From: an uncultured Lachnospiraceae bacterium
Lineage (GTDB): Bacteria; Bacillota; Clostridia; Lachnospirales; Lachnospiraceae
Assembly: GCA_910578405.1 (NCBI GenBank)
Contig: CAJTQO010000014.1
Span: forward strand, 1-64,000
Length of the DNA: 64,000 nucleotides
Reading direction: 5' to 3'
In this document: piece by piece, positions 1 to 8,699 of the stretch
Layout of the letters: every line of letters starts with the position of its first letter
How positions within the stretch are numbered: the stretch's first letter is position 1
Program-made: the position numbers and the translations under genes
The notes under the pieces: generated by a model
The model's database searches: none
What the model saw: the letters and a program-made list of their open reading frames with translations, nothing else
Told to the model about the DNA's origin: nothing

Positions 1-58
1 GGGAAAGGGTATATAATGTAGGGTAAACAGCGGTTTTTAGGCAGGGGAGCGAATTAGG

Positions 59-341
59 TTGGGCAAGGTGGCGATTGGGCTGCAGGATTTTGCGGATGCC
101 CGCCCGCGCCGTTTCGGAAAGACTTTGAACCTGAGTATGGTGGAATGTTTTTTTCCAATCAGTATGCAGGCAGGGAAGAGCTTTTTGAGGGGTTGTCCAT
201 GTGGAAGGAGGAGGCGTATCGGAATTTACAAGGGGTTAAGAAAAGAAGTATGAAGCAGAATTGCTGGCGGAGGGCATTTTGCCGGAGAACATAAGGAAGT
301 ACGGTTTCGCTTTCGAAGGAAATAAATGCTTCATCGGATAA
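59..341 (+). pseudogene. Collapsed AAA-ATPase / PD-(D/E)XK nuclease (DUF1703-type) relic
   Basis: Three pieces of one family are joined here. Positions 59-104 read as an N-terminal IGLQDF-type segment. This runs directly into the RPRRFGKT nucleotide-binding loop, without the usual YVDKTGLI stretch of about 30 residues. Near the run of seven T (about 149-155) the frame shifts, after which the conserved ELFEGLSMWKEEAYRNLQG-like stretch is readable. From 249 a third frame gives the family's typical C-terminus (YEAELLAEG, IRKYGFAFEG) and stops at 339-341. The whole central and nuclease part is gone. An intact relative of the family lies at 34973-36559. A functional product is very unlikely. Confidence 0.8.
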
Positions 342-396
342 ATGGGGGCAGGAGGAGGCGGAATGCGTAACCGGAATAAAAATAGGAGAACGGGCT

Positions 397-1593
397 ATGA
401 AGTATAATTTTACAGATATTATTGACCGCAAGGATAAGGATGCAATAGCGGCGGAGGTGATTCCTTTTGCCGGGGTGGAGATAAAGGAAGGGTTTCGCAG
501 GCTTCCGATGTGGGTGGCGGATATGAATTTTGCTACCGTGCCTGCCGTGCCGCAAAGCATTAAGGAAAGGGTGGAGCATCCGCTGTATGGTTATTTTGAA
601 GCGAAGGACGCATATTATGATGCGATTATCCGCTGGCAGGAAGAGCGGCATGGCGTGCAGGGGCTGAAAAAGGAGTGCATTGGGTACGAAAATGGCGTTT
701 TGGGCGGGGTAATCAGCGCCTTGAATGTATTTTGCTCCAAAGGGGACAAGGTGTTGCTGCATTCACCGACCTATATCGGGTTTACCGGGTGCATTGGGAA
801 CAATGGGTATGATATTGCGCTTAGTCCGCTGCAGAAGGATGAAGACGGCGTATGGCGGATGGATTTTGAAGATATGGAATCTAAGCTTCGGGATGAGAAT
901 ATCCATGCGGCAGTGTTTTGTTCTCCTCACAATCCATGTGGAAGGGTATGGGAACGGTGGGAATTGGAAAAGGCAATGGAGCTGTTCCAAAAATACAATG
1001 TGTTTGTAGTGGCGGATGAAATATGGTCGGACATTATTCTGGACGGGCATAAGCATATTCCGGCGCAGACGGTGTCGGAAGACGCGAAAATGCGTACAGT
1101 TGCATTCTATGCCCCATCTAAGACTTTTAACCTGGCGGGGCTGGTGGGCAGTTACCATATTGTTTACAATCCATGGCTTAGGGACAGGATAGTGAAGGAG
1201 TCTTCGCTGTCTCATTACAATTCCATGAATGTGCTGTCTATGTATGCCTTGCTTGGCGCATACAGTGGGGAAGGCGCAGAGTGGACGGACGAGCTGTGCC
1301 AGGTATTGAGCGAAAACGTGGCATATGCCTGCGAATATATCGGCAGGAATTTCCCGGGCGTTCAGGTAAGCAAGCCCCAGGGGACTTATATGCTGCTGTT
1401 AGACTGCAGCGAATGGTGCAGCCAGCATGAAAAGACGATTGACGAGGTGCAACGGGCCGGCGTGGAAGTAGGGGTGATTTGGCAGGACGGGAGGCCGTTC
1501 CACAGTCCATGCGGAATTCGCGTAAATCTGGCATTGCCCAAGGCTTTGGTGGAGGAAGCGATGGAACGGTTACATAAATATGTGTTTATATAA
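397..1593 (+). CDS. MalY/PatB-type PLP-dependent C-S lyase (cystathionine beta-lyase family aminotransferase)
   Basis: 398 residues, the usual length for fold-type I aminotransferases of the MalY/PatB group. These cleave C-S bonds of cystathionine or cysteine conjugates, or act as aminotransferases. Visible marks are the N-terminal LPMWVADMNF segment typical of the group, an HNPCGRVW substrate/cofactor motif, VVADEIWSDI with the PLP-contacting Asp, and APSKTFNLAG with the Schiff-base lysine. The C-terminal GIRVNLA arginine would bind the substrate carboxylate. The start at 397 follows a GGAG at suitable spacing. The protein is cytosolic. It is followed by a RidA-family gene, a sensible partner because RidA removes reactive enamine/imine products of PLP enzymes. 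The precise substrate cannot be told from sequence. Confidence 0.85.
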   Translation: MKYNFTDIIDRKDKDAIAAEVIPFAGVEIKEGFRRLPMWVADMNFATVPAVPQSIKERVEHPLYGYFEAKDAYYDAIIRWQEERHGVQGLKKECIGYENGVLGGVISALNVFCSKGDKVLLHSPTYIGFTGCIGNNGYDIALSPLQKDEDGVWRMDFEDMESKLRDENIHAAVFCSPHNPCGRVWERWELEKAMELFQKYNVFVVADEIWSDIILDGHKHIPAQTVSEDAKMRTVAFYAPSKTFNLAGLVGSYHIVYNPWLRDRIVKESSLSHYNSMNVLSMYALLGAYSGEGAEWTDELCQVLSENVAYACEYIGRNFPGVQVSKPQGTYMLLLDCSEWCSQHEKTIDEVQRAGVEVGVIWQDGRPFHSPCGIRVNLALPKALVEEAMERLHKYVFI

Positions 1594-1659
1594 AGAAAGG
1601 ATATTGTTGTAAAAGCTTTGCGGACGCAGCAAGCTTGGGAAAGAAGAGGAAAAGATTTA

Positions 1660-2028
1660 ATGGGTGAAATTGTCAGACTGGATGTAAATGAAGATTGGGC
1701 GCATACCGGAATCATTAAGGCGGGCGACTTTTGTTATCTGAGTTATTGTGTGGGCAACATTGGAGGCACAGTGGAAGAGCAGATTAACGGGGCTTTTGAC
1801 CAGATGGAAGAGAGGCTGGCTCTGGTAGGGCTGACGCTGGAACAGGTGGTTCAGATGGATTGTCTGTTTAGGGATGTGTGGAATATCCCTATTATGGAGA
1901 AAGTGATTAAAGAGAGGTTCCATGGAAAATACCCGGTAAGAAAATCCATACAAACGGAATTTGCGCATACGGGTGGGGAAAGCGGGTTGCAGTTTCAGGT
2001 GGATGGAATCGCATACGCAGGGAAATAA
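1660..2028 (+). CDS. ridA: RidA family (YjgF/YER057c/UK114) reactive-intermediate deaminase
   Basis: About 122 residues, the size of RidA trimer subunits. They hydrolyse 2-aminoacrylate and related enamines/imines released by PLP enzymes. The C-terminal region GKYPVRKSIQTEF places an arginine where RidA proteins keep the catalytic carboxylate-binding Arg, and the LEQVVQMDCLFRD helix-strand region is typical. The ATG at 1660 is preferred over upstream in-frame starts because a purine-rich AGAAGAGGA lies before it. The gene is 66 bases after the MalY/PatB gene and probably cotranscribed, which fits a role in quenching that enzyme's products. A hairpin terminator follows. This is a divergent RidA, so substrate preference is uncertain. 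Confidence 0.8.
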   Translation: MGEIVRLDVNEDWAHTGIIKAGDFCYLSYCVGNIGGTVEEQINGAFDQMEERLALVGLTLEQVVQMDCLFRDVWNIPIMEKVIKERFHGKYPVRKSIQTEFAHTGGESGLQFQVDGIAYAGK

Positions 2029-2052
2029 GGCGGCAGGGAGAAGGATAGGATG

Positions 2053-2090
2053 GGGCAAGGCTGTAGTTTACGGCTTTGCCCTTTTCTTGT
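2053..2090 (+). terminator. Intrinsic terminator after ridA
   Basis: GGGCAAGGC (2053-2061) pairs with GCTTTGCCC (2073-2081), giving a 9-bp stem with one G-T pair, followed by TTTTCTTGT. It ends the malY-ridA unit. Confidence 0.8.
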
Positions 2091-2223
2091 GGCGAAATAT
2101 GGTTTTCAATGTCTGCAACTTAGCGTTGGCAAAGTGCAATTCAGAAAAGATAGAAAGTTACAGCCTAAATAGATAAAATAGCCCTATTAAAATTAAGAAG
2201 GACATATCCAAGACATTTGGAGA

Positions 2224-2289
2224 AAATTGTTTAACCTAAGAAAAGGGAAAGAGCTTTCACAGGAAGGCTTGCGGAATGAAGCTTTATAA
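2224..2289 (+). pseudogene. Possible eroded XRE-type helix-turn-helix fragment
   Basis: The 426-base stretch 2029-2454 holds no intact gene. At 2224-2289 one frame reads KLFNLRKGKELSQEGL, which matches the start of many XRE-family repressors (LFNLRKEKGLSQE). It then hits a stop, and the preceding GE codons are in another frame. The likeliest reading is a remnant of a lost regulator. The rest of the gap is the terminator above and the promoter at 2355. Confidence 0.35.
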
Positions 2290-2354
2290 TGACAGGGGGG
2301 GAGTGTACGCTTTCGGAATTGCTGCAGTTTTTCTGCGATTAACCGCAATGTTTA

Positions 2355-2383
2355 TTGAAATGGCAGTTACATTTTGCTATAAT
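2355..2383 (+). promoter_or_regulatory. Sigma-70-type promoter for the DUF6056-ABC-Wadjet operon
   Basis: TTGAAA (2355-2360), a 17-base spacer, and a perfect TATAAT (2378-2383). Transcription would begin near 2390, about 65 bases before the first start codon. No other clear promoter is seen before 13.9 kb, so it could drive six genes. Confidence 0.75.
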
Positions 2384-2454
2384 CGAAGGGAGCCTGTCCC
2401 ATAAGAGGGAAGCGTAGTTATAGAGGATAAGGGCGGGATGGAACGGAGGCAGAT

Positions 2455-4092
2455 ATGGAGAAAGCAAATTTGGAAAGCAGGGGACGCAAAGCGGCATTTT
2501 TTGCGCTGGTGGGCGTTAGCTTTGCAGCGATATGGATTTATAATTTTCTGACGCCGCTTATGTCGGACGATCTGTTGTTCCGTCCGTCGGATTATCATTC
2601 TATATGGGATATTTTTCGTCTGGAATATGAGCAGTATATGACTTGGAATGGGAGGTCGGTGCTGCAGATTATATTAAAGGCGTTCAGCCTTATGCCCAAG
2701 TGGGTGTTTGACTTATGCAACAGCCTTTGCTTTGTGTTTTTGCTGTTATTGATTTACTTCAATGTGGGAGGCAGGAAAAAATACGACGGTCTGCTCTATG
2801 TGTTTATCAATCTTCTTGTGTGGAATTTCAGTGTGGAGTTTGACCAGACGGTGCTTTGGATGGGCGGCGCCTGCAATTATCTGTGGGGCATAGTAATCCT
2901 TCTGGGGTTTTTGACCTGTCTGCGTTACTTTCTCAGAAGAGAGGGGGGCAAGAAAGCCGGCAGGGGGAAAACAATAGGGCTGAGTATATTTCTTTTTTTC
3001 TTTGGGGCGCTGGCAGGCTGGGGGAATGAGAACACTTCCGGCGGCGGAATTTTGATTGCGCTGTTCTATGCTTTTTTCACTTATTTTGATGTAAACCTTT
3101 TGCCGAAGCGTAAAGGGCGCAGTAAGGAAGGCAATGCCAGGGAAAAGCGCGCAGAAGGGAAAACGAAGGAAAGAAGTGGAGAGGAAAACAAGGAAGGATA
3201 TATCGAAGAGGGCAAGGGAAGGCAGGCTCCTGGAAACGGGGAAAAGCCTATCGAAGAAGGCAAGGGGAGGCAGGCTCCTGGAAACAGGGAAAAGCATATC
3301 GGAGAGAATCGGGGAAGGGAGAAAGGGAATAAGCTGGAAGGGGAGAGGAAAAGGATAAGCCCATGGATTATAGCGGGGCTTGCCGGGATGATTGTGGGGT
3401 TTTTGTTTTTGCTTCTTGCTCCTGGAAACAGGGAGAGGGGGGCGTTGATGCTGGCGGAGGAATCCTACAGCGGAATAATGGCCTATGTCAGCAGAGGGCT
3501 GAAAATAAATAAAGCGATAAACAGTTATATGATGATTTATATTACGGTTATTTGCCTTCTTAGCGCTTATTTTTTCTATAAATATAAGGGGAAGAGGCTT
3601 TGGGGGCTAAGGGATACGTTCCGGGATGTTTTTATTTTCAGCCTGGCGGGGCTGGCCACCAGTTATGTGCTGGTTTTGACGCCGGAGCCTATGCCAAGGG
3701 CTTATTTTGGGGCGAATATCTTCTTTGCCATAGCGTGTATCCGGCTCGTATGGCGGATTCCGCGGGAAGAGGTTGTGCTATTTTCACTGAAAGTAGGGGG
3801 GATTGCGGCGGCTGTTATATGGATGTTCTTTTCTTATACGGAAAACGGGGCCGATTTAGCGCGGATTAAGCGGGAGGTTGAGGAACGGGAGGCTTATATT
3901 TTGGAGCAGACAGCCATGGGGAATAGGGAACTGACGCTCCCTATGCTGCGGCCGGAGTTTCAGACAGAATATAGTTTTATGTATGAGAACGATATTTCCA
4001 CGGAAAAAAGTTTTTGGATTAATGAGGTGTTTTGCATCAAATATGGATTGGAAAGCATAGACGCGGTGCCAAGGGAGGAATGGGATGATTAA
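2455..4092 (+). CDS. Polytopic membrane protein, DUF6056-like
   Basis: 545 residues. A first membrane segment at about 14-34 is followed by SDDLLF, a short acidic loop typical of GT-C-like and DUF6056 proteins, and then by repeated hydrophobic segments. A conserved GNENTSGG motif lies near residue 183 and a LLAPGNRERGA motif near 320. Between them (about 216-300) is a highly charged Lys/Glu/Gly-rich insert containing two 16-residue repeats, very unlike the rest of the protein. Family members are often found with surface glycan genes and may be glycosyltransferases or wall-polymer proteins, but the role is unproven. The ribosome site GGAGG precedes 2455. The 3' end overlaps the ABC gene by 8 bases. 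Confidence 0.7.
   Translation: MEKANLESRGRKAAFFALVGVSFAAIWIYNFLTPLMSDDLLFRPSDYHSIWDIFRLEYEQYMTWNGRSVLQIILKAFSLMPKWVFDLCNSLCFVFLLLLIYFNVGGRKKYDGLLYVFINLLVWNFSVEFDQTVLWMGGACNYLWGIVILLGFLTCLRYFLRREGGKKAGRGKTIGLSIFLFFFGALAGWGNENTSGGGILIALFYAFFTYFDVNLLPKRKGRSKEGNAREKRAEGKTKERSGEENKEGYIEEGKGRQAPGNGEKPIEEGKGRQAPGNREKHIGENRGREKGNKLEGERKRISPWIIAGLAGMIVGFLFLLLAPGNRERGALMLAEESYSGIMAYVSRGLKINKAINSYMMIYITVICLLSAYFFYKYKGKRLWGLRDTFRDVFIFSLAGLATSYVLVLTPEPMPRAYFGANIFFAIACIRLVWRIPREEVVLFSLKVGGIAAAVIWMFFSYTENGADLARIKREVEEREAYILEQTAMGNRELTLPMLRPEFQTEYSFMYENDISTEKSFWINEVFCIKYGLESIDAVPREEWDD
3201..3296 (+). repeat. Two 48-bp tandem repeats in the membrane-protein gene
   Basis: Two near-identical 48-base units begin at 3201 and 3249, each encoding IEEGKGRQAPGN plus four residues. 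Inside each is a 17-base string (3226 and 3274; the second copy exact, the first one mismatch) that also occurs at 3418-3434, where it encodes the conserved APGNRE motif of the same protein. Confidence 0.85.
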
Positions 4093-5836
4093 AAAATTGA
4101 TGGAAATATTCAGCCGGAAGCAGAAGGCGCATCTATGCCTGCTGGGGATTATGATTTTTGTCGGCGGGATTGTGGAGATACTGGGCGTTTCCGCTATGGT
4201 TCCTGTCATTGCCGTGATTTTGGATCAGCATTCCCTGGAGAAGTATGGGATTGTGCGGAAGGCGATGGGTTTTTTGCATCTGGAAACCATGCAGTCTTTT
4301 GCTATGTTCCTGTTAGGGACGCTGCTTGTAGTCTATGCGTTTAAAAGCCTTTACACTGTGTGGCTGACTTTTATGCAGAACCGTTTTATTACAGTGAATA
4401 AGAACCGGATGATAAGCCAGGTGCTGCGGGAATTTTTAAACCGCCCTTATGAGTTCTATTTGGACGCGGATATCCCAACGGTATTTCGTATGACGGATTC
4501 TGATATCCCCAATTTATTCCAGTTAATGATGGTGATTTTGCAGGTGACTTCTGAGCTGATTGTATTTGTGTTCCTGTCGGTGGCGCTGGTGGTGACGGAC
4601 TGGAAACTGGCGTTCTTAATGGTCGGTGTGTTCGGTGTGGTAACGGCGCTGATGAATAAGGTGATGAAACCGCGGCTGAATGCGCTTGGGAAAAAGAACC
4701 AGGAGACGCAGTCCAGAATTGCCAAATGGAGAATTCAGGCAATTTATGGGATAAAGGATGTGAAGGTGCTGCACCGGGAAGAATTCTTTGCTTACAATTA
4801 TGAGCATACAGGGAAGTATGGGGCTGTCCTTGCGCAGAAATATGCGGTTTTGAACAGTATACCGAGGAATTTGATTGAAACGGTATTTATAGGGTGTCTG
4901 GTAGGATATATTATGGTTTACATTGCTTCCGGCAATGATACGGGGAAACTGGCAACAGGGCTTTCCATTTATGGCGTGGCGGCGATTCGGCTGATGCCTT
5001 GCATTAACCGGATTAACACTTACCTTACAGAAATTGCCTATTATCAGCCATGTCTGGATTATGTATATGAAAATATGTGCGTCAACCGAAAGAGCATGGA
5101 GGAAAACGGCTATCTCAGGACAGGGGATTATGGGAAAAAGATGGGAATCCATGACAGGATTGCATTGGAAAACATTACGTTTGCGTATCCCAATACGGAA
5201 AAGAAGATTTTTGAACATGCCCATATGGTAATCCCTTATGGGAAATCGGTGGGCATTATGGGAGCGTCAGGGGCGGGAAAGTCTACGGTGGTGGATATTA
5301 TCCTGGGGCTGCTTCATGTGCAGGAGGGACGGATTACGTGTGACGGAAGGGATATTTTTGAATGCTACGCTTCCTGGCTGGCGCAGGTAGGCTATATTCC
5401 GCAAAGCATTTATCTTATTGATGAGTCCATACGGGAAAATATCGGGTTTGGCGTCAAGGCAGAGGATATTGACGAGGAACGGATATGGGAAACGCTGGAG
5501 GAAGCGCAGTTAAAGGAGTTTGTGGAATCCCTTCCGGAAGGGTTGGATACGAAGGTGGGTGACCGGGGAGTGAGGATATCCGGCGGGCAGCGCCAGAGAA
5601 TCGGCATCGCCCGGGCGCTGTACCATAACCCTGAGATTTTGGTCTTTGACGAGGCTACTTCGGCGCTGGACAACGAAACGGAAGCGGCGCTGATGGATGC
5701 CATTAACAGTTTCCATGGAAAGAAAACCATGATTATTATTGCCCATCGGCTCAATACCATCGAGAATTGCGATATTATTTACAGGGTATCGGAAGGAAGG
5801 ATTGAAGAGGTGGACAGGAAGGAGTTATTTGGCTGA
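4085..5836 (+). CDS. ABC exporter, fused permease and ATPase (MsbA/PglK-like)
   Basis: 583 residues: six hydrophobic segments in the first about 310 residues (type IV exporter fold), then a nucleotide-binding domain. The ATPase shows Walker A GASGAGKST, a Q-loop VGYIPQS, the signature ISGGQRQRIG, Walker B ILVFDEATSAL with the catalytic Glu, and the switch His in IIAHRL. Exporters of this shape move lipids, lipid-linked glycans or peptides as homodimers. It overlaps the preceding membrane-protein gene by 8 bases and ends 16 bases before jetD, so it belongs to the same transcript. A related gene begins at 63642. The substrate is unknown; a glycan or lipid is a guess from the neighbourhood. Confidence 0.9.
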   Translation: MIKKLMEIFSRKQKAHLCLLGIMIFVGGIVEILGVSAMVPVIAVILDQHSLEKYGIVRKAMGFLHLETMQSFAMFLLGTLLVVYAFKSLYTVWLTFMQNRFITVNKNRMISQVLREFLNRPYEFYLDADIPTVFRMTDSDIPNLFQLMMVILQVTSELIVFVFLSVALVVTDWKLAFLMVGVFGVVTALMNKVMKPRLNALGKKNQETQSRIAKWRIQAIYGIKDVKVLHREEFFAYNYEHTGKYGAVLAQKYAVLNSIPRNLIETVFIGCLVGYIMVYIASGNDTGKLATGLSIYGVAAIRLMPCINRINTYLTEIAYYQPCLDYVYENMCVNRKSMEENGYLRTGDYGKKMGIHDRIALENITFAYPNTEKKIFEHAHMVIPYGKSVGIMGASGAGKSTVVDIILGLLHVQEGRITCDGRDIFECYASWLAQVGYIPQSIYLIDESIRENIGFGVKAEDIDEERIWETLEEAQLKEFVESLPEGLDTKVGDRGVRISGGQRQRIGIARALYHNPEILVFDEATSALDNETEAALMDAINSFHGKKTMIIIAHRLNTIENCDIIYRVSEGRIEEVDRKELFG

Positions 5837-5852
5837 AAGGCGGTGTAACAGG

Positions 5853-6938
5853 GTGAAGAAAATATCATTGGAAGAGCTATTGAAAGAAAGCGGGTCGAAG
5901 AGGTATAAGGAGCAGTATGAATATGTTATCGGCCAGATAGATAAAAGGAGGATACGGCCAGTCAAAACGTCTTCCCTGAATGGCAAAAAACCCGCTTTGC
6001 ATGTAAGTTACTGGGTATTGAAGGAAGAAGCGGATTATAGCGCGCAGATAGAGGAATTGCAGTTTGAGATGTCTCCGGCCATACAGACCGACTATTATAT
6101 GAAGCATTTGGATGTATATGCGGATGAAGTGAAATGGGTTAGGCTGCTCAATCGTTACTTTTTGGAACAGGGGGAGGAAGAGCCGGAGCTTGTTTCTTTA
6201 AACGAGCGCAGTTTCCAGATATGGGGAAGGGAAAAATTCCTGCAAAGGGAGCATGGAAAGAAGGTGCTGGCGCATTGCGGGATAGGGTTGGAAAAACTGC
6301 GCATTTACCGGACAACGGAACCGTTAGCTTACTATTCCATAAGCAGGCAAGTGCCGCAGACGATAGTGATTGTGGAAAATAAGGACACGTTTTATAGTAT
6401 GCGCAGGTTTTTGATGCAGGGGAAACGGAAGATTTTCGGAGAGGAAGTCGGGACGGTAATCTATGGCGCGGGAAAGGGCATACTGCGTTCTGCGGAAGAT
6501 TTCCGTTTTTGCGTGGAGCCCTATATTAGGAATGGGAAAAACCGATTGTTGTATTTTGGGGATTTGGATTACGAAGGGGTCGGGATATATGAGCTGCTGG
6601 CGCGGATGTTTGGGAATATGGGAAGCGGCGGGCAGGAGTTGGAAGGGGACAAGCCGCTTACGGAACCGGAGAAGTGGTTGGCGGAACAAGGACCGGGGAT
6701 GGCGGGGGAAATGCCTTTGCCGGAAGTGGAGCCATTTGTGCAGGCATATGAAAAAATGATTCAAAAGATGGAACAGTCCGGATTCGGGTTTATACCCACT
6801 TCCAGTGTGAACCAGAACCAAAATCTGACGGGACATTTTTTCGGATTTTTTTCGGAGGAAATGAAACAGAAGATGAACGGGGTGCTTCAGATTGGGAAAT
6901 ACATTCCGCAGGAAATTGTGAATATTGGGGATTTTTGA
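5853..6938 (+). CDS. jetD: Wadjet JetD, Toprim-type nuclease subunit
   Basis: 361 residues from a GTG at 5853. GAAAGGCGG lies upstream at good spacing, and a longer reading would run back into the ABC gene. The C-terminal half carries the Toprim signature of JetD/DUF2220 proteins: IVIVENKD with Glu175, and YFGDLDYEG with the Asp237-x-Asp239 pair. JetD forms a dimer related to topoisomerase VI/Spo11 subunits and makes the double-strand cut once the JetABC motor has processed circular DNA. A VIYGAGKG loop between the motifs is also typical. It stands first in a four-gene Wadjet set and is followed by jetA after 10 bases. Function is inferred from family and context. Confidence 0.85.
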   Translation: MKKISLEELLKESGSKRYKEQYEYVIGQIDKRRIRPVKTSSLNGKKPALHVSYWVLKEEADYSAQIEELQFEMSPAIQTDYYMKHLDVYADEVKWVRLLNRYFLEQGEEEPELVSLNERSFQIWGREKFLQREHGKKVLAHCGIGLEKLRIYRTTEPLAYYSISRQVPQTIVIVENKDTFYSMRRFLMQGKRKIFGEEVGTVIYGAGKGILRSAEDFRFCVEPYIRNGKNRLLYFGDLDYEGVGIYELLARMFGNMGSGGQELEGDKPLTEPEKWLAEQGPGMAGEMPLPEVEPFVQAYEKMIQKMEQSGFGFIPTSSVNQNQNLTGHFFGFFSEEMKQKMNGVLQIGKYIPQEIVNIGDF

Positions 6939-6948
6939 GAAAGAAGAC

Positions 6949-8592
6949 ATGGGAAAAACGATGCAGTATGAATTTTTAAAGCAGTTCCCCAGGCGGATGA
7001 AGCATGTGGGCGCCTATGTGCTGTTGTTTGCCAACAGCAGCCAGAAGACAATCTGGAAGCAGTATGGGTTCTTGAAACTGGATGAGCAAATCAATGTAAT
7101 TTTTGCAGTGATGTTATATCTGATGGAGCAGTCGCTCAAAGAAGAGAATTGCACGATAGATGATATCGGAGCTTATCTGGACAGCCTGAATATGCGTTAT
7201 TTTGAGAAAAATATGGGATATGAGGACTGCAAGAGCCTGGGAGATTTTATTATCAATGTGGCGCTTTCCAATGAAGGGAAAGCGATGTATTTTGACGGGT
7301 TCGATTTTGAGCAGCGGGCTTACCAAATTATGAATGTAAGTTATGTGGCCAATAAGATTGTTTATGTGGATGCGGAGGTGCGCAGGACGTCTTATTATTT
7401 AACGGAAGACGGATACAATCTTTTGTTGTCCACTTTGGAAATTGAAAATAATATGAAGCTGACAATCCATGAGATGATTTTCAAGCTGCATTTGGAGAAA
7501 CAAAGTTATGACAGGGCGGTGGACGATATCAAAAATGTCTTTAACCTGTTGCGGATTCAACTGCAGAAGATGGAAGACGCTATGGGTCGGATACGCCGCA
7601 ATGCGCTTAGTTATTCGGTGGCGGAATATGAAACGATTTTGGAAGAAAACCTGGACACCCTCAGCGACACGAAAGAAAAGTTCCGTAATTACCGGGAACT
7701 TGTGAGGGCAAGGGTGAAGGAGCTGGAGGAAATGGACGTAAATATCCGGCGGCTGGAGAAAAAAGAGGAAGAGAATTTAAAGAACCTGGGCATTATTGAG
7801 ACATACTTAAACCGTACCATTGATGAACACCAGAAGATATTAAGCAGTCATTTTGACCTGAAACTGTTGTATACAAAGGAATTGGAGCAGCTTTCACAGA
7901 TGTCCCTTATCCGCAGGTTTTCCCTGCGCAACGATTTGTACGAAAAGATATTGGAAAGGCCGGAGGGATTGGGGCGTATGGAGATTTTCCTGCGCCCCCT
8001 TTTTGGCAATGCGCCGGAGAAAATTTATAATTTAAAAAAATGCACGGAACTGCAGCGCCCCATCCGTAAGAAAGAGGCGGAAGAGAGTGGGGAAGTAATG
8101 GAATTTGGAGAAGAGGGGTGGATGGAGGAGGAAGAGAAGCGGCGGCAGGAAAAGCTGAAAAAGTATGAAAGGAGCCTGGGGTGTCTGTTGGGAAAGGCGT
8201 TAGAGGCGAAACAATGGGAAGTTTCCCTGGAAGAAATCAAAAGCAGCCTGACGGCAGACGGTGGAAAAACAGAGGATGGGACAGAGGATTACAGCGGGCT
8301 TATTCCCAATGTGCAGATTTTTAAGGAGATTATGGTGGAGCTGATTAAGGGCGGGGACATTGATATCCGGCAGCTTCGGGAAGAACGGCGCAATTATATC
8401 GGCGAGTTTTCCGGCGGGTTTCAGTTGAATGAAATGATTTTAAACCTGACGGAAACAATGGCGCCAAAGCTGCGGCGGATAGAGGTTTACCGCATAGATG
8501 ACGGGAAAGCGGTCACTTTTGAAAATGTGGGGGACGATGACGGGGGGAGGCGCCAAATCCGCTGTTCCAACGTGTTGTTCCGGTTGTCTTAA
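6949..8592 (+). CDS. jetA: Wadjet JetA, kleisin-like subunit
   Basis: About 547 residues. The middle (about 190-330) is strongly charged and predicted to be coiled coil, and the ends are globular with winged-helix-like character, as expected for a MukF/kleisin-like bridge between SMC heads. It resembles the JetA family found in clostridial (type III) systems rather than the type I DUF3375 protein; this is recognition by pattern, not a search. Starts at 6949 or 6961 are both possible, and 6949 is chosen for the GAGAAAGAAG just before it. It lies 10 bases after jetD. The gap to the preferred jetB start is 107 bases, the only loose joint in the operon. Confidence 0.75.
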   Translation: MGKTMQYEFLKQFPRRMKHVGAYVLLFANSSQKTIWKQYGFLKLDEQINVIFAVMLYLMEQSLKEENCTIDDIGAYLDSLNMRYFEKNMGYEDCKSLGDFIINVALSNEGKAMYFDGFDFEQRAYQIMNVSYVANKIVYVDAEVRRTSYYLTEDGYNLLLSTLEIENNMKLTIHEMIFKLHLEKQSYDRAVDDIKNVFNLLRIQLQKMEDAMGRIRRNALSYSVAEYETILEENLDTLSDTKEKFRNYRELVRARVKELEEMDVNIRRLEKKEEENLKNLGIIETYLNRTIDEHQKILSSHFDLKLLYTKELEQLSQMSLIRRFSLRNDLYEKILERPEGLGRMEIFLRPLFGNAPEKIYNLKKCTELQRPIRKKEAEESGEVMEFGEEGWMEEEEKRRQEKLKKYERSLGCLLGKALEAKQWEVSLEEIKSSLTADGGKTEDGTEDYSGLIPNVQIFKEIMVELIKGGDIDIRQLREERRNYIGEFSGGFQLNEMILNLTETMAPKLRRIEVYRIDDGKAVTFENVGDDDGGRRQIRCSNVLFRLS

Positions 8593-8699
8593 GAAGTGGT
8601 TTAGAGTGGCATGGTTTGGAAAAACGGCGCCTGGGAGGCATGGTTTTAAAGGGCGGCTATGCATTGGCATGGGCTGCAGGAAAGGGACAGGGTGGAAGG

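Noticed and set aside
2041..2176. Small plus-strand open frame after ridA
   Set aside because: It overlaps the end of ridA in another frame and spans the terminator hairpin; no ribosome site.
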